Source: Echinicola jeungdonensis
GTDB lineage: Bacteria > Bacteroidota > Bacteroidia > Cytophagales > Cyclobacteriaceae
Length of the DNA: 64,000 nt
Direction: 5' to 3'
Assembly: GCF_030409905.1 (NCBI RefSeq)
Contig: NZ_JAUFQT010000001.1
Span: 489,001 to 553,000, forward strand
Made by a program: the position numbers and the translations under genes. Of the stretch, positions 19,023 to 27,335 are shown piece by piece (the first letter of the stretch is position 1; the number at the start of each line of letters is the position of its first letter). Under the pieces are notes generated by a model, which was not told the origin of the DNA, searched no databases, and saw only the letters and a program-made list of their open reading frames with translations.

Positions 19023-19546
19023 CTAGAAGCAATTATTCTCCCCGGGACACCTACTATAACTGAACGTGGTGGAACATCTTTAGTAACCACAGAGTTTGCT
19101 CCAATAACAGCCTCTTCACCAACCGAAATTCCACCTATAATTTTGGCACCAGCATAAATTTTGACTCCATTTCCAATTTCAGGATACTTCAATTCTTCAT
19201 TCACTTTACCATGACTTCCCAGGGTAACGTTCTGAAAAATAGTAACATTATCTTTAATTATAACATCATCCCCTATAACTATTCCAATGGGATGAGGTAA
19301 ATGTAACTTCTTACCAATAATTGCAGAATAAGAAATATCACAACCTCTCCTAACAACCATCCTATATCTTAGAATATTCAAAAAAAAGCCATGCAAAAAA
19401 AACTTACTATTCTGAATGTATACACCCAATCTATAATTTAACATTACCTTATACTTAGGATTTAAAAAAAAATCATACAAAAAAGATGCTGAATCACTTC
19501 TATCTTCTTTTAAAAGCTTCAATACAGAGCTTATCATATTCCTCAT
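19019..19546 (-). CDS. Hexapeptide-repeat acyltransferase (serine acetyltransferase-like)
   Basis: This is a 175-residue left-handed beta-helix acyltransferase related to CysE and to polysaccharide O-acetyltransferases. The C-terminal half has hexapeptide turns (GCDISYSAIIGKKLHLPHPI, VIIKDNVTIFQNVTLGSHGK, VKIYAGAKIIGGISVGEEAV), including the catalytic-type His in HPIGIVIGDD and GSHGK. Lack of the long N-terminal helical domain of true CysE favours acetylation of a sugar. The gene follows the MurA-like gene by 5 bp and overlaps wzx by 4 bp. Confidence 0.85.
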   Translation of the reverse strand: MRNMISSVLKLLKEDRSDSASFLYDFFLNPKYKVMLNYRLGVYIQNSKFFLHGFFLNILRYRMVVRRGCDISYSAIIGKKLHLPHPIGIVIGDDVIIKDNVTIFQNVTLGSHGKVNEELKYPEIGNGVKIYAGAKIIGGISVGEEAVIGANSVVTKDVPPRSVIVGVPGRIIASR

Positions 19547-19551
19547 AAAAT

Positions 19552-20802
19552 CTAAATCCTTATATTTAAATCCTTCAGTTTCAAATATAAATCATCATAT
19601 CCCCGGTGGATTTGCCAAGCATTTTCAATTACCGTTTCTCCTTCAGCAGTCAACCCTGCTAATAAGAGCGCTATCCCTGCTCTTAAATCAAGCGCCTGAA
19701 CTGTTGCACCATGAAGTTGTCTTCCACCATTTATAACTAACAAATCTCCTATGACTTCAAAATCCATTCCCATCTTACCCAGTTCTTCAGCATAGGCGTA
19801 TCTTCCAGGAAACCTAAGGTCAACAATCTTAGAAACTCCACTACTCATCGCTCCATAGACAGCTAATAATGGTTGCATGTCAGAGTTTATTCCGGGATAA
19901 GGGCCAGTACTAATTTCCAAAGGATATGTAGTACCCCCCTTCACAATAACGGAATTCTCTCCTTCGTAAATCTTCATTCCACTTTCCTTTAAAAAAACCA
20001 TAGGTACATCCAAATGGTTTTTAGGGAAATTAAGGATTTCAACATCCCCATCGGTAATTACGGATCCAATGGCCCAAGTAAGGGCTTCCATATTGTCTGG
20101 AATGACTTCATGTTCAACCCCTCTTAACTCTTCCTTTCCCTGAATGACTATACATTTCTGACCAAATACCTTTATGTCTGCCCCCATTTTATTTAGCATA
20201 TGGATCAAATCAAGTATTTCCGGCCGGATATGAGGATTCCAAACTGTTGTAATTCCGTTGGCTAAAGCACCACACAAGATGGCGTTTTCAGTAGCACCTG
20301 TGGACCTGATCGGTAGATAAATATCATTACCAATAAATCTCCCAGCATCACCTACTTGAGTGCACAACATACCTTCTTCTTCCCATACTTTCGCACCCAA
20401 CTGCTCCAACAACATTACATGGATATCATATTTACGCTCGCCTAGCTTACAACCACCCGGCAAGGGAACCCTTCCTTCTCCATATCTTGCGGTCAATGCC
20501 CCTAAGATCAATAGTGTATTTCTAATTGACCTTTTGTCCCATTTTAATTCTGTCTCAAGTATCTGATTTTGACGAATTACTACAGTATCATCCTTAGACA
20601 CATATTCCTTTCCTAGGACCTGTAGCATTTCCAAATGCACTTGGATATCCAACAGACCATTTGGAAAGTTTGAAAGACGAACCTCACCATCCGTTAATAT
20701 AGAAGCGGCTAATAAACGTAATGCGCTATTTTTGGCACCACTAAGTTTAACTGTTCCAGATAATTTTCCTTTTGTAACTTTGATAGTACTTGTTGTACTC
20801 AT
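19552..20802 (-). CDS. murA: MurA-like UDP-GlcNAc enolpyruvyl transferase within the capsule operon
   Basis: MurA transfers enolpyruvate from PEP to the 3-OH of UDP-GlcNAc. Numbering from the Met at 20802 (416 residues, normal length), the key residues are kept: Lys24 in SGAKNSAL, Cys118 in LPGGCKLGER (the fosfomycin-target Cys), Arg123, Asp in NSDMQPL, and Arg in LDLRAGIA. ATG 20820 and TTG 20835 are possible longer starts; 20802 fits the family N-terminus best. It lies after gmd and 5 bp before the acyltransferase, in the same run as wzx, murB and wzy. Some positions differ from classical MurA (KYDIH in place of PVDLH), which suggests a specialised paralog. Confidence 0.9.
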   Translation of the reverse strand: MSTTSTIKVTKGKLSGTVKLSGAKNSALRLLAASILTDGEVRLSNFPNGLLDIQVHLEMLQVLGKEYVSKDDTVVIRQNQILETELKWDKRSIRNTLLILGALTARYGEGRVPLPGGCKLGERKYDIHVMLLEQLGAKVWEEEGMLCTQVGDAGRFIGNDIYLPIRSTGATENAILCGALANGITTVWNPHIRPEILDLIHMLNKMGADIKVFGQKCIVIQGKEELRGVEHEVIPDNMEALTWAIGSVITDGDVEILNFPKNHLDVPMVFLKESGMKIYEGENSVIVKGGTTYPLEISTGPYPGINSDMQPLLAVYGAMSSGVSKIVDLRFPGRYAYAEELGKMGMDFEVIGDLLVINGGRQLHGATVQALDLRAGIALLLAGLTAEGETVIENAWQIHRGYDDLYLKLKDLNIRI

Positions 20803-20846
20803 TGTTAGATTGGCGCCCATAAAATCTTTTTTCAATTTATACTATC

Positions 20847-21974
20847 CTATTCAAAATTATTCAAAATATTGTACCCACCATCCTTAAGATACTGCTCTTT
20901 ACGCATTAACTTCAAATCACTCATCATCATATCCTCTACCAAGCTTGCCAGATCATGTTCAGGCACCCAGCCAAGTTTTTCTTTTGCCTTCGATGGATCA
21001 CCAATCAATAATTCAACCTCTGTAGGTCTAAAATACTTTGGATCGACATTAACTACTTCCATACCTTCAGGTAATTGAAATTCAGCGTTTGAACAAGAGT
21101 CTACAAAAGCCTTTTCACCAACTCCTTCGCCTTCAAACCTTAGGGAAATACCAACTTCTTGGAATGCCATTTTTACAAAATCTCTTACTGTAGTTGTAAC
21201 ACCTGTGGCTATTACCCAATCCTCAGGTTGATCTGCTTGAAGAATCATCCACATCATTCTCACATAATCTTTAGCATGCCCCCAATCCCGTTTTGCATCA
21301 AGATTACCTAAATAGATTTTTTCTTGAAGTCCTAAAGCGATTTTAGAAACAGCTCGAGTAATTTTCCGGGTAACAAAAGTTTCCCCCCTTAATGGAGATT
21401 CGTGATTAAACAAAATTCCATTACAAGCAAAAATATTATAAGCCTCACGATAGTTTACAGTAATCCAATAGGCATACATTTTTGCCACTGCATACGGGGA
21501 TCTAGGATAAAAAGGAGTCGTTTCCCTTTGAGGTACCTCCTGAACTAACCCGTATAATTCTGAAGTAGATGCTTGATAGATTTTAGTTTTCTTCTCCAAT
21601 CCTAAAAACCTTACTGCTTCTAAAATCCGTAAAGTCCCAATACCATCCGCATTAGCGGTATATTCTGGAGTATCAAAAGATACTTTCACATGAGACATAG
21701 CAGCCAAGTTATAAATCTCATCTGGTTGGGTTTCCTGAATGATTCGCGTCAAATTCATAGAATCTGTCATATCTCCATAATGCAGAACCAACTGTGGATT
21801 TTCTACATGGGGATCTTCATACAAATGGTCTATTCTATCAGTATTAAACAATGAAGTCCTTCTTTTTATACCATGAACTTTATAACCTTTTTCTAATAAA
21901 AGTTCCGCCAAATAGGCTCCATCCTGACCAGTAATACCCGTAATAAGGGCAACCTTCTGTGATTTATTTGTCAT
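20847..21974 (-). CDS. gmd: GDP-mannose 4,6-dehydratase
   Basis: This is a 375-residue short-chain dehydrogenase that converts GDP-mannose to GDP-4-keto-6-deoxymannose, the first dedicated step to GDP-L-fucose. The NADP motif [12 protein letters not shown] is at about residues 13-24, followed by the Gmd signature VHGIKRRTS. The active site shows STSELYG and [10 protein letters not shown] (Tyr-Lys). A further family segment [17 protein letters not shown] is intact. The next gene upstream is fcl, which completes the pathway. Confidence 0.97.
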   Translation of the reverse strand: MTNKSQKVALITGITGQDGAYLAELLLEKGYKVHGIKRRTSLFNTDRIDHLYEDPHVENPQLVLHYGDMTDSMNLTRIIQETQPDEIYNLAAMSHVKVSFDTPEYTANADGIGTLRILEAVRFLGLEKKTKIYQASTSELYGLVQEVPQRETTPFYPRSPYAVAKMYAYWITVNYREAYNIFACNGILFNHESPLRGETFVTRKITRAVSKIALGLQEKIYLGNLDAKRDWGHAKDYVRMMWMILQADQPEDWVIATGVTTTVRDFVKMAFQEVGISLRFEGEGVGEKAFVDSCSNAEFQLPEGMEVVNVDPKYFRPTEVELLIGDPSKAKEKLGWVPEHDLASLVEDMMMSDLKLMRKEQYLKDGGYNILNNFE

Positions 21975-22031
21975 TTTATTTTAATATTACGCTTTTCGTG
22001 TTTTTTAAGATTTTTGGATTAAAAGTTAATC

Positions 22032-22075
22032 GTTAATTGTTAAGGGTCGGATTCCATTAACTCTTAACAATTAAC
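22032..22075. repeat. 13-bp perfect inverted repeat between fcl and gmd
   Basis: GTTAATTGTTAAG at 22032-22044 is followed after 18 bases by its exact reverse complement at 22063-22075. It could form a hairpin in the fcl-gmd transcript. There is no T-run, so a terminator is doubtful. Sequence content is the same as the GTTAAG repeat family found elsewhere in the window. Confidence 0.7.
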
Positions 22076-22081
22076 CCTTAA

Positions 22082-23032
22082 CTACAACTTAACTTGTTTA
22101 ATTGAGTCAATATTCTCCAGGAACCATTGGTAAGTATCCTTAATTCCATCTTCCAATTTGATTTTTGCTTTCCAGCCAGCATTGCTCATCTTGGATACAT
22201 CCATCAGCTTTCTTGGAGTGCCGTCTGGTTTGCTGCTATCCCAAATGATTTCCCCTTGGTGCCCAACTGTTTTTTGGATCAATTCGGCCAGTTCTTTAAT
22301 ACTTAAATCCAACCCTGTGCCCACATTATAGAGATTATCCTGGAAATCATTTTCCAAGGCAAAAACAACTGCATCAGCCATATCTTCCACATGCAAAAAT
22401 TCCCGCTTTGGTGTTCCTGATCCCCACAATTCGACAGGCTCATTGCCCTGTATTTTTGCCTCATGAAACTTTCGGATCATTGCTGGCAAAACATGGGAGG
22501 TTTCTAAATCAAAATTATCAAAGGGGCCAAATAGATTAGTAGGCATTAGGGAAATGTAATCCTTCTCAAATTGCTTTCTAATAGCTTCACAAGCCTTTAC
22601 TCCTGTGATTTTGGCAATGGCATACCACTCATTGGTGGGTTCAAGGGAGGAGGTCAAAAGGTATTCCTCTTTAAGCGGTTGAGGTGCTAACTTGGGATAT
22701 ATGCAGGATGATCCCAAAAAGATAAATTTATCGATTCCCTGTTTATGTGCAGTATCGATAAGGTTATTTTGGATCTGCATATTTTCCATCAGGAATTGAT
22801 ACGGGTAGTTGTTATTGGCCAAAATACCTCCTACCCTCGCAGCAGCATCAATTACTACTTCAGGTCTTTCCTTTTCAAAAAAGTTTTTTACTGCCTCCTG
22901 ATTTTTCAGATCAAGTTCCTTGCTTGTCTTTCCGATCAATTGGTTATATCCTTTTCCTTCCAATGCCCGCCAAATGGCGGAACCTACCATGCCCCGATGG
23001 CCAGCTATGTATATTCTTGTATTTTTATTCAT
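22082..23032 (-). CDS. fcl: GDP-L-fucose synthase
   Basis: This bifunctional epimerase-reductase makes GDP-L-fucose from the Gmd product. The ATG at 23032 (316 residues) places the Rossmann motif GHRGMVGSA at about residue 10, as in the family. A GTG at 23080 would add 16 residues encoded by a repeat and is unlikely. Catalytic features are FLGSSCIYP and the Tyr-Lys of YAIAKITG. The upstream gap to manC holds a long imperfect inverted repeat. Confidence 0.96.
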   Translation of the reverse strand: MNKNTRIYIAGHRGMVGSAIWRALEGKGYNQLIGKTSKELDLKNQEAVKNFFEKERPEVVIDAAARVGGILANNNYPYQFLMENMQIQNNLIDTAHKQGIDKFIFLGSSCIYPKLAPQPLKEEYLLTSSLEPTNEWYAIAKITGVKACEAIRKQFEKDYISLMPTNLFGPFDNFDLETSHVLPAMIRKFHEAKIQGNEPVELWGSGTPKREFLHVEDMADAVVFALENDFQDNLYNVGTGLDLSIKELAELIQKTVGHQGEIIWDSSKPDGTPRKLMDVSKMSNAGWKAKIKLEDGIKDTYQWFLENIDSIKQVKL

Positions 23033-23044
23033 CCTATTATTTTG

Positions 23045-23154
23045 TTTCACAGAGATCACAAAGAAATCACGGAGGTCCACTGAGGTTTATTTGAATTTAT
23101 CATAAAATATCTCGGTGAATCTCGGTGCCTACTCAGTGTACTCTGTGCTACTCT
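23045..23154. repeat. Inverted pair of CACAGAG-type repeats between manC and fcl
   Basis: A copy of the CACAGAG...CACTGAG family at about 23045-23089 faces a second, reversed copy at about 23108-23154. Together they can fold into a long imperfect hairpin in the manC-fcl intergenic region. Relatives flank the GxxExxY gene at 24.2-24.6 kb and occur reversed at 24720-24766. Confidence 0.7.
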
Positions 23155-24148
23155 AAACCAATTCTGGTTTTTCCGCTTTTAACCTTTCATACACTTTTTT
23201 TACTTCCTGAGCTTTTTCCTTTTGTAGAACAAGTATGGCATCTTTGGTTTGAATTAAAATGGTATTTTTTAACCCAGCAAATTCAGTATGAATATCAGAA
23301 CCAATTACCATGTTTCCATTTTCATCCCTTTTTTGTCCATTATTTTCCAGGTATTCATAAATGGATTCAAATGAGCCCATATCCGACCAGACAAAAGATG
23401 ATGGAACCACCTTAATTTTTTGCGTCCTTTCCATTACAGCATAATCCACAGAAATGGAAGGAATTTCCATAGACAATTTTTGATCTAGAAAACCATTTTC
23501 ATGGGATTCTAAGGTGTTTTTTGAATGGAGTAATACATCCGGTTGGTAATGAGCCAATTCCGATAAAAACACCCCTGCTTGAAAACAAAACATTCCTGAA
23601 TTCCATAAGAAATTTCCTCTTTTCAAGAACTTCTCTGCCGTATCAAGGTTTGGCTTTTCCCGGAAACCTTTCACGTTTTCCCCATCAGACTCGATATAAC
23701 CAAAACCTGTTTCAGGTTTAGTGGGTTGAAGACCAAAAGTTACAATATATCCTTCCTTTGCTAACTCCAATCCTCTTTCAACACTCTGTTCATAGGCCCC
23801 ATCACTTTCAATTAAATGATCAGAAGGGGTTACAAACAAAATATCTTCAGGATTTGCCGCCAAAGCAGCAAAAGCAATGGCAGCTGCCGTATTCCTGGGG
23901 CAGGCTTCAATAATTTCCACATAGTCTTTGATACCAACTTCCTCCAAATCATTTCTGGAAAGCTGATAATTTTCCTGGTTTCCTACCACCATTACAGAAT
24001 CACAAAGCTCCCGGTTTCTAAGGATGGTATTTTGAAATAATGTCTGCCCATCAAAAATGGGTAAGTATTGTTTGGGACGGCTTTTCCTCGAAAGTGGCCA
24101 AAGCCGGCTTCCTACTCCACCTGAAAGAATGACGTTAATGGTTTTCAT
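23153..24148 (-). CDS. manC: Mannose-1-phosphate guanylyltransferase
   Basis: This enzyme forms GDP-mannose from GTP and mannose-1-phosphate, feeding Gmd and Fcl. The nucleotidyltransferase signature GGVGSRLWPLSRKSRPKQYL is at residues 10-29 and a second motif VTPSDHLI is near 105. At 331 residues it lacks the C-terminal phosphomannose isomerase domain found in long ManC proteins, so mannose-6-phosphate must come from another enzyme. It is coherent with the fcl-gmd pair downstream. Confidence 0.95.
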   Translation of the reverse strand: MKTINVILSGGVGSRLWPLSRKSRPKQYLPIFDGQTLFQNTILRNRELCDSVMVVGNQENYQLSRNDLEEVGIKDYVEIIEACPRNTAAAIAFAALAANPEDILFVTPSDHLIESDGAYEQSVERGLELAKEGYIVTFGLQPTKPETGFGYIESDGENVKGFREKPNLDTAEKFLKRGNFLWNSGMFCFQAGVFLSELAHYQPDVLLHSKNTLESHENGFLDQKLSMEIPSISVDYAVMERTQKIKVVPSSFVWSDMGSFESIYEYLENNGQKRDENGNMVIGSDIHTEFAGLKNTILIQTKDAILVLQKEKAQEVKKVYERLKAEKPELV

Positions 24149-24165
24149 ATATTAAATAATTTAAT

Positions 24166-24210
24166 ATTACACAGAGGGCACTGAGAAGGCACAGAGGAAC
24201 TCTGAGATTT
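24166..24210 (+). repeat. CACAGAG-type direct repeat, copy left of the GxxExxY gene
   Basis: About 44 bp starting ACACAGAGGGCACTGAGAAG. It matches the copy at 24617-24660 with only about five differences and in the same orientation. The two bracket the GxxExxY gene closely (28 bp from its stop and 9 bp from its start). Confidence 0.8.
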
Positions 24211-24238
24211 ATTTTATTTGATTTTCTTATTAAAAATA

Positions 24239-24607
24239 TTAAAGTACTACCCGTTTTATACCTTCCACCATTCGTTTGACATGAAAATTTAGTAGGAGAC
24301 CAGTCCTATAATTCCCAAATTTCATGTAAGTAAGAATTTGTGCTAAATGGACATCATTCAAGGCCTCTACAGTTTTGGTTTCAATAACCAACTTATTATT
24401 TACCAGTAAATCTATTCTATATCCTTGGTCAAGTTCCAATTCTTTATAAACAACAGGTAATTTTAATTCCCTTTTCACCTCCAAACCTTTTGATCGAAGT
24501 TCATAACCCAAACAAGTTTGATAAGCAGATTCCAAAAGTCCTGGTCCTAATTCCTTATGAATATCTATAGCAGCTCCAATTACCTCTTTTGTGAGTTGAT
24601 CTTCCAT
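24239..24607 (-). CDS. GxxExxY family protein (PDDEXK-like)
   Basis: This 122-residue protein has the defining motif as GLLESAY (about residues 23-29). It has a nuclease-like core with Asp in RIDLLVNNKLVIETK (Asp then Glu-x-Lys), resembling PDDEXK folds. The biological role of this family is not established. It interrupts the run of sugar-nucleotide genes between manC and the dehydrogenase and is bracketed by two near-identical 44-bp direct repeats, which suggests it came in as a small mobile unit. Confidence 0.9.
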   Translation of the reverse strand: MEDQLTKEVIGAAIDIHKELGPGLLESAYQTCLGYELRSKGLEVKRELKLPVVYKELELDQGYRIDLLVNNKLVIETKTVEALNDVHLAQILTYMKFGNYRTGLLLNFHVKRMVEGIKRVVL

Positions 24608-24616
24608 ATTTTTTCT

Positions 24617-24660
24617 TACACAGAGTTCACTGAGAAGGCACAGAGGTTCTCTGAGATAAA
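24617..24660 (+). repeat. CACAGAG-type direct repeat, copy right of the GxxExxY gene
   Basis: Partner of the copy at 24166-24210. A further, reversed relative lies at about 24720-24766, just before the end of the next gene. Together they form an inverted pair like the one between manC and fcl. Confidence 0.8.
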
Positions 24661-24764
24661 TAATTGAGCCTTATGCCTAATTAAAACTTAAAAAAAATTG
24701 CTCTGCCAAATATAAAAATCCTCCGTGGTGCTCAGTGCCTACTCTAAGTTCTCTGTGAAACAAC

Positions 24765-26063
24765 CTACAACCTCCCATCGACCATTTCTTTGGGTAAAAA
24801 GGATTTGGTATCAAAAATCACCGTATGGCCATTGGCTTTAATGGCATCCCAATCCAATTGCTTAAATTCTTCATGGCCCACCGTCAATATTATAGCATCG
24901 TATTGTCCTAAGGCTTGAGGTGGAGTTAAGTTTAGTCCATACTCTTCACGTACTTCCTTGCAGGAAGCCCAAGGATCATAAACAGATACATCTAAGCCAA
25001 ATTGGATTAATTCCTTATAAATATCGATGACCCGGGTATTACGGATATCAGGACAGTTTTCTTTAAAAGTAAATCCTAAAATAAGGGCTTTACTTCCTTT
25101 TACAACCTTACCCCGGTTTATCAAAAGTTTAACTACCTTATTGGCCACAAACATCCCCATATTGTCATTGACACGTCTCCCTGATAGGATAACCGCGGGG
25201 TGATACCCAAGTTGTTCTGCTTTATGGGCCAAATAATAGGGATCCACTCCAATACAATGACCTCCTACCAAGCCTGGTTTATATTTTAAAAAATTCCATT
25301 TTGTACCTGCAGCCTCGAGCACTTCTGTGGTATCAATTCCCAATCGATCAAAGATTAAAGCCAATTCATTAACAAATGAAATATTCACATCCCTTTGTGC
25401 ATTTTCAATGGCTTTTGAGGCTTCAGCCACCTTAATTGAGCTTGCTTTATGGGTTCCTGCTTCAATAATGGAAGCATATAGTTCATCAACATAATTAGCT
25501 ACTTCAGGAGTAGAACCGGAAGTCACTTTTTTAATGCTTACCAAAGTATTGACTTTATCCCCAGGGTTTATCCTTTCCGGTGAGTAACCACAATAAAAAT
25601 CTAAATTATATTTTAAACCTGATCCTTTTTCTAAAACCGGAACGCAATCTTCTTCAGTGCACCCTGGGTAGGTGGTGGATTCATAAATCACCAAATCTCC
25701 TTTTTTCAAAACACTAGCTACTGCTTTACTGGCTTTTTTTAGTTGTCTTAAATCCGGCCTTTTGATATCATCAATCGGGGTAGGAACAGTAACAATATAG
25801 ATGTTACAATTTTGAATATCTTTAACATTTGAAGAAGGCAAAAACGAATGCCTATTTTCCTTTAATACTCTCTGGAGATCAGATTCCTCAACTTCCAGTG
25901 TATGATCTTTTCCCTCCTTTAATTCTTTTACCCTTTCTTTTTTAATATCATATCCTATCACAGAATATTTCTTTGCCAACTCCACAGCCAATGGTAAGCC
26001 AACATATCCCAAGCCGATTACGGCTATTTTGGATTGAGTTAAGGGTAAAATTTGTGTACTCAT
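24765..26063 (-). CDS. Nucleotide-sugar 6-dehydrogenase (UDP-HexNAc dehydrogenase, TviB/WbpA-like)
   Basis: This 432-residue NAD-dependent enzyme performs a two-step oxidation of C6 of a UDP-N-acetylhexosamine to the uronate. The Rossmann motif [10 protein letters not shown] is at about residues 17-26, the catalytic Cys is in [14 protein letters not shown] (about 270), and the C-terminal NAD-sugar domain has [17 protein letters not shown]. The motif [12 protein letters not shown] marks the UDP-GlcNAc/ManNAc/GalNAc dehydrogenases and separates them from UDP-glucose dehydrogenase. The exact sugar is not decidable. It follows wzz by 88 bp filled with a GTTAAG-type repeat. Confidence 0.92.
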   Translation of the reverse strand: MSTQILPLTQSKIAVIGLGYVGLPLAVELAKKYSVIGYDIKKERVKELKEGKDHTLEVEESDLQRVLKENRHSFLPSSNVKDIQNCNIYIVTVPTPIDDIKRPDLRQLKKASKAVASVLKKGDLVIYESTTYPGCTEEDCVPVLEKGSGLKYNLDFYCGYSPERINPGDKVNTLVSIKKVTSGSTPEVANYVDELYASIIEAGTHKASSIKVAEASKAIENAQRDVNISFVNELALIFDRLGIDTTEVLEAAGTKWNFLKYKPGLVGGHCIGVDPYYLAHKAEQLGYHPAVILSGRRVNDNMGMFVANKVVKLLINRGKVVKGSKALILGFTFKENCPDIRNTRVIDIYKELIQFGLDVSVYDPWASCKEVREEYGLNLTPPQALGQYDAIILTVGHEEFKQLDWDAIKANGHTVIFDTKSFLPKEMVDGRL

Positions 26064-26096
26064 TAATTGGTTAATAGGTTATTTGTTAATTAAAGA

Positions 26097-26176
26097 TTTG
26101 TAAGTGTTAAGCGTTAATCGTTAACCGTTAAAAAGTTCAGCGATTAACGAATTAACCATTAACATTTAACGTTTCA
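26097..26176. repeat. GTTAAG-type repeat reaching into the wzz 3' end
   Basis: Alternating GTTAAGCGTTAA and TTAACGATTAA-type words form an imperfect palindrome. The right part encodes the last residues (TLNVNG) of the Wzz-like protein and its stop, so the repeat spans a coding boundary. Confidence 0.65.
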
Positions 26177-27282
26177 TTATTCCACTCCTCCTTAACATTT
26201 TGCAAATACTCCCTACCAAATACAGCTCCCAAAGCAATCACTACTCCTAAGATGGTAAAAATCACTAATATCAAAGGCCGTTTAGGAGCAGATTTTTCTG
26301 CAGGAACTGTCACCGGCTGTATCACAGAAAATATTGGGGTATCCTTACTTACTTGGAGTTTTGCATTTTCCAATTGCTTGGCCAATTCCGAATATACACC
26401 AAATGCCAGGTTATATTCTGCTTCCAGTTTTTCTAATTGGTTACGGGCCACTGAACTTGCTATATTTTGATTTTGGTCTCTAAAACGAGCCAAATGGGCC
26501 TGAATCGCCTCAAACTCTTCCTTTTTTTCCTGGTAACGTTCTTGGGTGAATTTCAATTGCTCCCTTGCATTTTGAATTTTATAAGCAATCACCTCTTTTT
26601 GTAATAAGCTTTCGGCATATTTCGCCAATTGGGCAGAAGCCAAAGGTTCCGGCATGGTGGTTGAAAGTTGAACAAACCCTTCTTCATCATTGAAGGAAAT
26701 GGTGATTTGTCCTTCCATTCGTTTAAAATGCTCCAATTGTTCTTCGGTGATAGAAATAATTTTTTCTTTCCCTTCACCTTTAATTACTTCCTTTTGATCC
26801 CCTTTAATGGAACCTATAATCAATCCTGGTAGTCCAATAGTTAACTTTTTGATATAACTTAAAACCCCAGGAGAATAATAATCTTCGTAAAATTCCTGAT
26901 AGGTAATTTCTTGGTCAATCCCCTCAAATTTAAGCGGTGCCTTTAACATCTCCATTTTAAAAGGAATGCTATTGACGATTTTGGGATATAAAGAGGGCGG
27001 AATTTCAGAACCACTACTTACCCCCCCTAAATTAATCCCTGCCAGGGAAGCCAATCCGCCAAGACTTCCACCAGCCTTTCCTCCTTCAGAAGTTTGGGGA
27101 ATATAAGTAGAACTGGCTGTATATTCCTTAGGTGAAAGTAATGCCACCAATAATCCCAAAACAATAAAAAGTCCAACGATACGGAAGACTAACTTCCTTT
27201 TATTCCAAACGGTCTTGGCCAGAGCCAACAAATCTATTTCGTCATCGTTGTTTGGGGTGTTTTGATTTTGTGTGTTGTTCAT
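26152..27282 (-). CDS. Wzz-type chain-length determinant (inner membrane)
   Basis: This 376-residue protein has the classical polysaccharide co-polymerase layout. It has a cytoplasmic N-terminus with ENDEIDLLALAKTVW-like sequence (DDEIDLLALAKTVWNKRK), a first membrane helix at about residues 33-51 and a long periplasmic domain with coiled-coil character at about 225-300. A second membrane helix follows at about 338-358 after a Pro-rich segment (PAEKSAPKRPLIL). No kinase domain is fused and none was seen nearby. It would set chain length together with the polymerase and the SLBB export protein. The last codons derive from a dispersed repeat. Confidence 0.9.
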   Translation of the reverse strand: MNNTQNQNTPNNDDEIDLLALAKTVWNKRKLVFRIVGLFIVLGLLVALLSPKEYTASSTYIPQTSEGGKAGGSLGGLASLAGINLGGVSSGSEIPPSLYPKIVNSIPFKMEMLKAPLKFEGIDQEITYQEFYEDYYSPGVLSYIKKLTIGLPGLIIGSIKGDQKEVIKGEGKEKIISITEEQLEHFKRMEGQITISFNDEEGFVQLSTTMPEPLASAQLAKYAESLLQKEVIAYKIQNAREQLKFTQERYQEKKEEFEAIQAHLARFRDQNQNIASSVARNQLEKLEAEYNLAFGVYSELAKQLENAKLQVSKDTPIFSVIQPVTVPAEKSAPKRPLILVIFTILGVVIALGAVFGREYLQNVKEEWNNETLNVNG

Positions 27283-27335
27283 TCCGTTTTAGAAGTAATT
27301 GCTATGTTGAGGGTATAAAAAGTTAAGCGTTAATT

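Noticed and set aside
23033..23080. GTG start of fcl at 23080
   Set aside because: The extra 16 residues come from the CACAGAG repeat and precede the normal N-terminus of the family, which begins at the ATG at 23032.
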